Assembly (NCBI RefSeq): GCF_037126465.1
Contig: NC_088210.1
Span: 26,933,511 to 26,997,510, forward strand
Reading direction: 5' to 3'
Source of the DNA: Ornithodoros turicata
Taxonomy: Eukaryota; Arthropoda; Arachnida; Ixodida; Argasidae
DNA length: 64,000 nt
Part shown: positions 47,101 through 57,947 of the stretch, in pieces
How the letters are laid out: every line of letters begins with the position of its first letter
How positions within the stretch are numbered: position 1 is the stretch's first letter
Program-made: the position numbers and the translations under genes
Notes under the pieces: model-generated
The model's input: only the letters and a program-made list of their open reading frames with translations
Told to the model about the DNA's origin: nothing
Database searches by the model: none

Positions 47101-49665
47101 ATCGTCACCACCAGCTCGCTTGCTACCTAACTTTCCTTTCGTTATCGAATGCACCAGTTCATTCGTCGTTTGCATCTGCGGAATGCACGCGGGACGTAAA
47201 ACCGCACGCAGGCAACAGTGGGTGATGGACCTAATAGTTGTTAAAACGATATTATTTTAACGGAGCCTTTTAGTAAAATAATCATGAAGAGGCTTGACAC
47301 TGAAAGATGCAGAATATGTTGGAAGGTGGTTGCTGTGTTTATTTTATTGCGTTGTTTTAATGTTGGTTAATTAATAAATTGATTTAATTCTACTTTTATT
47401 ATAACTTATTTAATTATGTTGTCGCAAAACGAAACGTAGCTGAAAAATGAAGACACAGTAGTGATTTCCGAGAACCGACTTCAGCCAAAAAGCAAAAGTC
47501 GAGTGTTTATCGTTCAAAAAGGTGAAGTGTACGACTCAAGTAACAACAATAATAACAGTAATAAGCATGACGGAAAGCTGCAAGAACTTCCCCCTGGTGA
47601 CGATTCTAAAGAACTGACTGATCGTGACTGATCTCGACAGTGTACGACTTTAGCCCAAGCGCACAGGAAAAGGTTGCGCACCCGAAATATGCGCATCCGA
47701 GCACATTAGGTCCTAAGAGTCTGAAACATGACGTCAGTCACTGGTTCCGCCACACTGGTTACTAGTAACGTAAAAAGCCTTCAACGCGTGAGAAAATTTT
47801 CCCCTGCCTTGCCGGCCGTTCCAGCGTTAACGTACACTCTCATTCTTCTTCTCTTCTTCTTTTTTTCGTTTGTATGTACGTGTGTGTACTGTTCCAGCAA
47901 CCAGTTTTCCATAGTTTTATGCTCCTTGTATTTTAAAAGTCTCTCTCATTTTCTTCGAAACTGTCCGCAAGCAAGGTGCGTCTGGTGCAAGACGCTATGA
48001 TCAAGCGATTCGGTCAAGAAATGTAGTAGTATTACGGCACATTAAGGCACTCCTAATTCGAATTTGACATATATTGTTCGTAGCGCTGGCAGAAAAATTC
48101 CTCAGCCGGAGTGCAGTGTAAACGTCATTCACGTACATATGATCAATAAAAATATGTGACGTGGCCACCCCCAAAACCGCGTTTCCGCCCCAGTCTCCAC
48201 AGCTGTCTCACTCGGAGGGCGGCCTCTCAGTTCCAAGAAATGGGGGAAAGGGACTCCTTCGCGAGAAACTATTTCGGAGCGACGCTGCGCCGGTTGCAGT
48301 TGTCCCAGGCGGGCCACAACCAGTTCACTTCCTTGTATTAATTCTCTCCGTTGTAAATAGTAATGTAAACGAACCTACGGTGTTCTCATCGTCCATTCAC
48401 TCATCATCTCATCCCCTCGCACACCAAGCCACCTCCACGTGAAGGTTACGCATATTTTTCTAAATTAAAAACATTTAGAAAGACACGACGTCGAAAGGCC
48501 CAAGTGTAAAACGTCGTTGTTCCCTGAACTGCACTTGCAGTAAGACCTTGCCAGTGGCCTCGCTCCACTATCGTCAAACAGATGAAATCGAACGCGGTGA
48601 TGTGAAGCTGGGTCACTTAGGCATGACTGAACCGGTGTGACCCGCTCCCGTCATACATTGGCGGTTGGAAAGCTACCGTTTGCAGCCTTTATCGCACAGA
48701 TTCAAGAGAGATAGCTCCTCAGCGAAAAGCGTGCACAGAGAAGTGATGTGGAAATGAAAGTAACGTCAGTAATCGGCGGGTGTTAGCATGGGAGCATAGC
48801 GACTTGGAGACATAACAGTGCATGTAACATATGTCACGAATGAGACGAAAACTGTGAAGGGCAAGCCTTGTCTTGTGCTGTTGATTTTATTTGTGTTTGC
48901 ATCTTGCACGACTTAAAACCGCACGCCGCATCGCAAACCGTACGCCGAGCGCATGCAAACGCAGTAACAGAGCTCGCTGACATAACTAAACAAAGGCGAA
49001 TGAAGAGGTGATTTCTTTGAAAACTACAAATTAAATGACCACTCTAAAGCGAAACGACAAGAAAGCACATCATAATAGTCCTCGATGTAAAACTGTGAGT
49101 CCCTGCCTACAAGGGCTGATGCCCGCATTTGCTGCGAGTGACCGGGTTAGTTTATTTCTATACGATTCGCTTATAAGAGTTTACATAACTAGTTTATTTT
49201 TGCATACTACATCATGAGTAGCTTGCGTGACGATTATTTCCCCCCTTTTGAATACGTAATAGTCCGCATAACTATTCACTTGCACTTACAATTAACCCAC
49301 ATTGAAATCGCCTTCCAGAAGCTGCAGTTACTGGCGACATGCACAGCATTCTGATCACTCTGATAACAAACTAATTCTAATTATATACTTTTTTTTGTTC
49401 ATTTTACCATTCGTTTTTCGCTTCTCCCCATGTGCATTGCCCACGGCTCTGGAGCGCGTGGGAACCAGTGGTCGGAACTTATAGAGTGACTGTAGTCGGA
49501 ACGGTCGGAACCGCAATGAGTCGGAGGTGTGTGCGTCAACTCGTGGCGACACCTATTGCAACTGCGAATAGCTGCGAGAAGTGCAAGCCTCCTTAGCTCG
49601 CAGGCACGTATGGCGACTTGCATCGCGACGCTCGCAAACGAAAACACTGCGAACCTTGCGAAGCT
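47101..49665. other. Intergenic, upstream of cactin
   Basis: No gene recognised. AT-rich around 47260-47470 and more GC-rich near 48150-48330. The cactin promoter and 5' UTR should lie in the right-hand part; no TATA box was identified with confidence. Confidence 0.4.
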
Positions 49666-52600
49666 ATGGGAAGCTCCAAACATAAACACAGGTCTCGATC
49701 AGGTTCTCGGACAAGAGAACATCGCAAGGAAGATCGCGACAAGGAGTGAGCTAATTCTTCTATACACATGAGTTCAAAGAATTCTGCTGTTCTCGTCGTT
49801 GTTCACTAGCAATCGTCCCACAACTACTCGTTCCCTTCTTTCTTTTTCTTTTTCTAATATGGCTGTTAGTTGTACCTTTAAGACAAGATGCTGCGACACG
49901 CTTCGAGCACTTAGGCGGGCACGTGCCAGGTGTCACGAAGTAAAGAACAGCAGCTAGGCTATATAGCGCGATGTTCGATGTGCTGATCCTCATTATTACC
50001 AAATCAAATGTTTTAGGCGTCAAAAGGGAAACTTTACACTTATCCTGCTGTCCAAAGGCGTAAAGTAAACGTCCAGAGTATTACAAGCCCTCCTTACCTC
50101 ATGAGGTGAATAGAATGCGTCCAATTCTCGTGTTTTGCTCCCCTGAGAAAGCCAGTCACACTGTCATCCGATTAATTACCGAGAGGACCTGCTAGATGCG
50201 CAACTAACAGACTACTACTCCGTGAAAAGTACAGAGACCGGGTGCAAACTTGTCTTGTAACGGATATGTTAATGAACTCGCACTTCAGAACATATGAAAG
50301 GTAGAGGCAGCGGACACACGACCAGCGCTCTGTCGCGCTTATTAAAACACGCAATGCAACAAGTAGTTCTTGTACTGCAGGTATAAGAGGAGTCATGGCA
50401 AGCACAAGAAACACAGCAGGGATTCATCCCGTGAGCACACTAAAGTTCATCACAGCCGGAGGAGGAGGAGTCCTTCAAGGAGCTCAACGGATTCATCATC
50501 ATCATCATCATCGTCAGGCCACCACAGGCTTGCAAAGAGTGTGGATGCTGCCCTCATTCAAGAGCTGGAGAGGGAACGACAGCGTCTTAAGCTAGAAAAG
50601 AAGTGAGAAGCTTCCAAGCATTTCTATCGAAACCCACTTCCTTGTGTGCAAGGCAATGAATGTGTTACATATAGGGTTCTTCGTTTTGCGGTTAAACCCG
50701 ATTTTTCACGATAGTTCCCCCTCGAACAAGTATTCAAGGACTCGGGTAAAACCCAATATCTACGCAAAATCCACCCGAAATCCTTGTGGTCCACCAACTT
50801 GTTGTTCTCGGTAAACCATCGGAAAAGTGAGTCATAATATCAGCAAAGAGAGCTATTTGTGACAATCTAATTGTCCTCCTTTTATGATCCCCTCCTGCAG
50901 GAGTCAAAGAGGAGCTTTTGTGGAGCTCGGTCAAGTGTTTGAATACCGTGGTCATTCACTGTCTCAGTTCTGAGGGGGAAATACAAAGATTCTTGTTTCT
51001 CGTCCCAGTGTCACAGCAGTTGCTTGTTTCTTGCGCCTTTCGTTTCACCCGAAAATTCCCCAGTGACATATCGCACGGAGATCATAGCGCCCGATTTCTC
51101 CCCGAATTCTCGTGTGTAAACAGCACCCGCGTTTTCCCTCCCAAATTTGAAAAATCATAAAACTCGAAAACGAAGTACCCCAGTTATAGGGCCTGATTTT
51201 TTTCGGGTTGAATGTCTTTCCCAGTTTCAGGGGAAGGGGAATCGGGTGCTATCGATACAATCCAGTGTTGTCCGGTGTTACAGACATGTTTTTTGTGTCT
51301 GTCCAGCAAGCGGCCTGTAGTTAGAGGTGCACATATTTGTCAAACATGCATTCTTCGCGATCTATAGTCACAAACCCCACATGATGTAGCATTAAATGTG
51401 CTTCGCATAGTTTCTTTTTGTTGCACTTGGATAATATTTTCACCAGATGTGTGCACAGATTGCAACTAAATTGTGTACGTAATACATGATACAATGTAAT
51501 ACGTGATTGGAATTCGGGGAGAAATTTGGTTTATCCCGAATTGGTCCAAAACTGATTCGGGAGGGAATGCCTGGGCAGAAGCGGTTATAACCCGAAAAAG
51601 TCACTCCCTAGTTATACAGCACGAGTGTACATTAGGCATACATTGTGCCTTCGACTGTTGTGTGCCTTACATCTCGATCTCTACCTTATTCTAGAAAAGC
51701 GAAAGAAGCAATGAAGGCGACAGAAACGCCAGAGCAAAAGCGGCTTCGCAGGCTGGCCAAAAAGGTAAAAGATTGTGAGACTTCAACATTTTGTATATTG
51801 CAGCAACTAGAGGAATAGATAAGTTTGAAGATGAGAAGAGGCAATATTTAGTACAGATCTCACGCCTATTTTTGTTGCGCCGAATTTTAGGAAGCCAAAG
51901 AACGAAAGAGGAAAGCAGAGATGGGCTGGGACGAAGAGTACCTAGTAAGGTCAAAATTCCCACATAACACAATAATGGAAAATTTGTCGATCACATTGAA
52001 AGCGTAAATAGTGCCTTACGAGGTCCTGATTTTACAGGGATACACAAACACAGACAATCCCTTTGGTGATGCCAATCTTCTCAAGACCTTCAAGTGGGAG
52101 AAAAAGTTTGAAAAAGAGGGTCTCAAGCACGCTCCCGAAGAAGAACTTGAGCTCAGGAACAAATTGAAGCTCGAAGAAAATAGAGTAAAGTATTCTTACA
52201 AGCTCCTGTCATGTTTAACTGTAAGAAGTCACGTGCAACAGCTATTGATTTCTGCATTTTCGTGAATTCCATTAGCGGGAACTAGAGAAGGTGAAGCAGA
52301 GACGTCTGGAAAGGGAACGGGAGAGGGAACAGAGGGAAGAGGAGCTTGTAAGTCAATGATGATGCACTATTCAGAATCACATGCATCTACATCGTTGCTG
52401 TGTAACTCCACACAGACAAGGATCCAACGTGAAAAAGAAGCTGCTCAGTTCGAAGAATGGGAAAAGCAAGAGGACATTGTAAGTGGCTTCTAATGGTCGT
52501 GTAGACATCTGATATCTTCACACATTATGACTACATACATAATGTTGTTTCAGTTTCATCTACAACAGGCCAAGTTGAGGTCAAAGATTCGTATAGATGA

Positions 52601-55600
52601 CGGGAGAGGTATGTGTATTCACACATTGTTGCTGGAGCTAGTGTTTGCACACACATGATGGCTTCATTATTTAGTTGTACATTGTAACAGTTAAATTGAC
52701 TGAGTGTCACAAACAGTATTAGGAACTAACTTTTCTCTACCTATTGCCGAGCAGTTCGTGCCCTGTTGTCAGCCATGTTTCATATCAGGAATGAAGTGAC
52801 CTGCAGTCGGCAAATGCCAGCTGTGACATCACAACCTTCTGCTCAGCCATTCAAACTGTCTTTCTGTCTTTCTTTTTTTTTTGGCGGGGGGGGGGGGGGG
52901 GGGGGGGGGTACACTCCTCACTTATGTAAGGATAGAGCTCCTCAGAACCAACAGGAACTTCAGAGGCATACATGCTGCTGATGACATTGCATTTGTGTGT
53001 TGCAAGTTGTGCATTTTTGGTGGCCTACCTTGATTCATCTATTCTTAATTCAGAAAGAAAATGCCATCGTAATCAACCTTATTCTGGGATGATGTGTAGA
53101 GCCTGAAGTTTTCGGGAAATATTTTTTTCTAAATTCGGGGGGTAAAAATTGGGTAAATAAACATGTGCACTAAATCCATGCGAATTCAGGGAGAAATCGG
53201 GCTCAGTTACTCAAACTAGCTGTAATGGTTTGGTACAAACGGTGATGTAACTGCATTTGCTGCCAAACAATTAAGTTAGGGCCTTCCTACAGATGTCCCA
53301 GTGAGGGGAATTTGCCGGGTAAAAATCGGGTTTCACCCGAAAGGGTGAACCTTCAATTCGGGGTGGAAATTCGGGGAAGAATCGGGTAGAACCCTAAAAC
53401 TTCAGGCTCTAATGATGTGTTGTAAAAAAGTATGTCTTCTCTGTTTAACAGCGAAACCTATTGACTTGCTGGCAAGATACATAAGCGCTGAGGAAGAAGA
53501 CTTTGGTGTTGAAATGTTGGAGCCGTACATTTACTTGAATGTAAGTGGATTTCAGCTGCGTTTATCGCTACAGAGGTGTTACAAGTGACAAACATACACG
53601 TATAGGGTCTGACCACACAAGATCTTGAAGACTTGCAAGAAGACATCAAAGTATACATGGAACTAGAGAGCAGCCGCAACCTGAACTACTGGAGAGACAT
53701 CCAGATCATCGTGGAAGAAGAGTTGCGGAAGCTACGACGACTGGACACTTCGTCGAGTACGGTTCCATTTTGCGACTTCGTATATGAATATTTCCCCCTC
53801 TCGGGGGTAAATAGAACAGGAGATTTACCCAGCATTTCCACGCGCAGTTGAAAACCAAATTGGCGAGCGCCGGGAGGGAATCAATTCGTCCGTGAGCACC
53901 GAGGTCGTGGAAGTCTTCAAGGGAAAGACACCTAGTCAGCTTCAAGCCTTGTACCAGCAAATCGAAAAAAAAATTCACAGCAAGGAAGAAGGGCTGGATG
54001 TTCGTGAGTGTGGCATTCGCTGATCGTCGTTTCTGTGTGCTATATCAGTGTGCGCTATATCAGTGCTATAATCAGTGCTGATTATAGCGAGGCTGGCTAT
54101 CGTTTTACCTAGCTTACTGGGAAACGCTCCTGTCCCGTCTGAAGGCCCACATGGCTCGAGCCAGACTTCGAGAGAGGCACCAAGAAAACCTGCGGCATAA
54201 ACTGTACCAGTTGAAGCAAGAGGTGCGTTGTGCAGCCTTTAAGTTGTGCTTTGATTGGTGCATATTTAGAACCTTGTGTTTTAGGGTTAAACCATGTAAA
54301 ACTCTCTTATACTTAGGGTAACCCCCCACACACACACACATAAAAGAAATGTGCACAAATAAAAATTCAGCCACTGCTATGGGCACTAGAGGACACTAAG
54401 CTTTTAGGGCAGCTGCTCAGTGTCTCATGTTCATCTGAAATGCAAGAAGCCCACCATTTTCTTATTCTCAACCGGAAAAGCTGCTTTTCCGCCCGATTTT
54501 GTCCCATTTTACTGCTCTTGAGAGCCCAATGTTTGCCCCACGACATTCAAAAACGCTAAGACCCTAAAATACAAGGTCCCGTGCATATTCTTGTTCCTGT
54601 CTCTTAGATACAAAAAATATTCCCTGCGGAACATTGCTCCACATTACCGTTCCATGCTACACTTTACAGCAAGGCGTCGAGAGTGGACCCCTGTTTCCCT
54701 GCGTCAAGCAAGAAGCTGAATCTCTAGGCGAATCTGAACCAATTGCACAACCAGGGCCTTCGAGGCAAGAAGTAGTACCAGACTCAATTGCTGTAAAGCA
54801 ATCGCCAGATTCAGAAAGCGAAGACAGTGAAGATACAGAAGAGAAGAAGGATGAAGAACCAATGGAGGAACCAGAGTAAGCATAGCAGTGCAGTGTGTGT
54901 TGTTTCTTTGATGTGTGGGGTGCCCGACATAGTGCAGCTAACATATATAGCAAAAAAAAAATCAAAACGTGAAAACAGCTTTCACGTAGGAGACTCACAC
55001 ATTCCAGACAAGCATTTCAGAGCCTCAAAGGGCTATCATTAGAGCCTGAAGTTTTAGGGTTTTACCCGAATTTGCACCCCGAATTGAGGGTTGCCTCTTT
55101 AGGGTGAAACCCGATTTTTACCCGGCAAATTGCCCTCACCGGGGTGTCTGTAGGAATGCACTAACTTACTTGTTTGGCAGAAAAATGCAGTTACATCACC
55201 ATTTGTACCAAACCGCTACAATTAGTTTGAATAACGGAGCCCGATTTCTCCCCAAATTTAGCGTACTGGAGGTTTTTTCACCCGAATTTGCATGAATTTA
55301 GTGCACATGTTTATTTACCCGATTTTTACCCCCCCCCGAATGTAGGAAAAAATATTTCCCGAAAACTTCAGGCTCTAGTTATCATTAACTTTTTGAGCAT
55401 TTGTGGAAAAAGAAAAGAAAAAGAGGTCGCTAAACAACAGAATTCAGTATATTACTTTCAAGAACACATGCCGGAAAAAGTACTGGCGTGTGAATGCTAG
55501 TGTAACCAAGAATTCTTTTGACACAGGGATCCGATACAGAAGTGTGAAGAGGAATATCGGACGGGTGGTTACAGTCCAAAGCTGCTACGACCTGAAGACC

Positions 55601-57826
55601 TTGAGCCAGCGACCATACTCATTGATACCGTCGAAGATAATGAGAGATTAGAGTATGCCAGGCGCCAGCTAATTGGAACAGGGAAAGTGCAGGTGGGTTA
55701 CTGCTGCGTGTGGTCAACCTTGGCAAGCGATTTGTACCTAACAAATCCTGTTGATTACTCTATCACCCAGGACATGGTCACTCAGGAGGAGCGGGCCTTT
55801 GAAGTTGAGGCTAGGAAAGGGATGGACAACGATGAAGCTTCATTTAGCGTTGAGTCGCCAGTGGATAAGACGTACTTATGGTCAGACAAGTACAGACCTA
55901 GGAAGCCACGGTACTTCAATAGGGTCCATACGGTATGTGTACTTGAAGCCATTCACTGCATATTATCCCCTTGTGATAGTTTCTCGCGTGTTATAAAAGA
56001 GGCTTAGAAACTCAGACGACAAGGTGCTTGCTGTCTCTTTCAGGGTTTTGAATGGAACAAGTACAACCAGACCCACTATGACATGGACAACCCTCCTCCA
56101 AAAATAGTTCAAGGATACAAGTTCAATGTAAGCTGTGCATGTACAATCCACGTCCACTGTATTCTGATGGGAAGTTACAACTACTACTTTATTTTTGTGA
56201 CGATGATTGGGGGGTTTCATCACTGCGTGTTTTAAGACTGTTGTATATGAACCCTGTCTTGCTCTATGTAGCCCAATTTAAAGATGACCCATCGATATGA
56301 TCTGTGCATACACATAAGGAAGTTCATTGCTCACTTTCTCACATGACAAAAAAGTATTCTACATAAAAAAGCAGCATTTTCAATTGTGTCTGTCATACAG
56401 TAACTGACTGATTTTTTTCGACGCCAGTTATTCAGACTCGTTCGACGCTTCGGACTCCCACGAGAAACCGTAACCTTCACCATACGATTAATACATTTAG
56501 TACAATTTTTTTTGGTCTGGTCGAAGGCCCGATTTTCCAGACGAAAACGCTTTCGAACAAGCACCAGTAGGACTGTTTTCAGCACTACGACGAAAGCTTT
56601 GAAACCGCCATTTTGGACTGTGCACTTGGATTGGTAGTTTTTTAATTTTTACTTAGTTTCACATAAGCAATTAAAAATAAAATTATGATAGAACTTCACC
56701 ACTTTTTCAATTTTGACTGTCACCCGGACCACTGTTGGCAGTGACCAAATCTCTTTTGTTGCGTCATTTGCAGATTTTCTACCCGGATCTCATCGACAAG
56801 CAGAAGACACCAGAGTATTTTCTTGTAAGTATTGACAAGTCATAGTACTTGTCTCATTACCCATGTGTTCGTAATTTTTGTACTAACAGACAGTAAACAT
56901 GTGAAAGTGCTCAAACTGCATGGCACACAGTGAGAGCTTTTATCTAGCAAGTGGCAGGTGTTAATCATTTAATCAGTTAATGAGGTGTTAACCATTAAGG
57001 GGGTTTTTTGTCCCAACTTATGACAAAAAAAAATGTGCTATACAATTACAGTAGAATCTCGATGATACAGTAGTGGCGTTCGTTTACAGTCCCTGCCGGA
57101 ACGCCTATTCGTCCCATGCATTAGAGTCCAGATTATACGTACGAGCCGAGGAGCTGACAGACGTCGTTCCCTCGTGACGCGCCAGTCACGCTCCGCATCC
57201 TACTTATGAGGAGGGAGATCCTCACCACGAACCCGTCTCAAACGTAAACACGCACATGTGCGCTGCCCAATTTCAAGGCAATTACCGATCGAACTTGAGT
57301 TACTTTGGCCTATCCAAACGTCTCGCAAACGCAAAGTCATGATGGATCCCGTGGTTGTGAAACGAAAGATGACATTGGTGAAGCTTATATGTTGTCTTTC
57401 TTAATTGTTCACTCACCTACCACAATGTACATTGGTTAACACATGGTACATACTAAGATGTATGAATTTCTTACAGACACCAATTGAAGGCAACAAGGAC
57501 TTTTCAATTTTGCGATTCCATGCAGGACCACCATACGAAGTAAGCATTTGGTCTTGCGGTACAATTTAATGAGAAAAACCTCATGCAATGTGTTGCCGCA
57601 ACACTAATAAAAAAACGCGTTAAAGCACCTGCCTTGACAGCTGGGTGATAGTTATGTACCATGTTCTTCCAACTATTATTTCTTCCCTTTCTTTGTACAG
57701 GACATTGCATTCAAGATCGTCAATCGAGAATGGGAGTACTCCTACAAGCGTGGTTTCCGCTGCCAGTTTCACAACAACATATTCCAGCTGTGGTTTCATT
57801 TCAAGCGGTACCGCTACCGCAGGTAA
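49666..57826 (+). CDS. cactin: Cactin (spliceosome-associated regulator)
   Basis: Homologue of cactin, a conserved nuclear protein linked to pre-mRNA splicing and, in Drosophila, to NF-kB/Cactus signalling (known for the family). Exons: 49666-49745, 50381-50602, 51695-51764, 51891-51944, 52038-52184, 52276-52347, 52416-52478, 52554-52608, 53452-53540, 53606-53756, 53848-54003, 54113-54222, 54670-54875, 55527-55692, 55771-55932, 56044-56127, 56774-56824, 57477-57539, 57701-57826 (TAA). The joined frame is 708 aa with no breaks. Seen: a short Arg/Ser/His-rich N-terminus with a Ser run; a charged coiled-coil region; MGWDEEYLGYTNTDNPFGD; a central cactin domain (AKPIDLLARYISAEEEDF; ARLRERHQENLRHKLYQLK); an acidic linker; and the highly conserved C-terminus (YRPRKPRYFNRVHTGFEWNK; ending QLWFHFKRYRYRR). 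The start is the first ATG of an RS-like exon whose donor joins in phase. The N-terminal region is shorter than in vertebrate cactins. AATAAA at 57867. Confidence 0.96.
50668..51640. repeat. Degenerate repeats rich in ACCCGATTTTT / TTCGGGT motifs
   Basis: Intron 2 of cactin holds several pieces (TAAACCCGATTTTT, GGTAAAACCCAATATC, TTTTTCGGGTTGAATG, ATTCGGGGAGAAATTTGG) related in motif to the hAT-type MITEs at 53097, 55040 and 58399. Boundaries could not be fixed. Confidence 0.45.
52885..52910. repeat. Poly(G) tract
   Basis: A run of about 25 G residues interrupted by one C, after a T run, in intron 8 of cactin. The exact length is prone to sequencing error. Confidence 0.9.
53097..53411. mobile_element. 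hAT-type MITE, copy A
   Basis: Terminal inverted repeats TAGAGCCTGAAGTTTT and AAAACTTCAGGCTCTA, flanked by a perfect 8-bp duplication ATGATGTG (53089-53096, 53412-53419). The interior has many CCCGATTTTT/TTCGGGG motifs. Intron 8 of cactin. Confidence 0.8.
55040..55377. mobile_element. hAT-type MITE, copy B
   Basis: Same termini TAGAGCCTGAAGTTTT and AAAACTTCAGGCTCTA; flanks GCTATCAT (55032-55039) and GTTATCAT (55378-55385) match at 7 of 8 positions. Opposite internal orientation to copy A. Intron 13 of cactin. Confidence 0.8.
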
Positions 57827-57866
57827 ACACGCTGTGCTCCGACGTGTCACCTGTATCATACTGTAC

Positions 57867-57872
57867 AATAAA
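57867..57872 (+). terminator. Poly(A) signal, cactin
   Basis: AATAAA 40 bp after the cactin stop codon. Confidence 0.75.
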
Positions 57873-57882
57873 TAGTCCCTAT

Positions 57883-57888
57883 TTTATT
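57883..57888 (-). terminator. Poly(A) signal, LINS1-like gene
   Basis: Minus-strand AATAAA 59 bp after the LINS1-like stop codon. It sits 10 bp from the cactin signal on the other strand, so cleavage of each transcript should fall inside the other's 3' UTR. Confidence 0.7.
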
Positions 57889-57947
57889 TACATCTTGTAC
57901 CCTATAGACAGTTTGTCTTGGCTTCATACAAAGTGCATAAAATATGG

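Noticed and set aside
47728..48442. Short open frames upstream of cactin as possible extra coding exons
   Set aside because: None joins in phase to the cactin first exon and none resembles a known protein.
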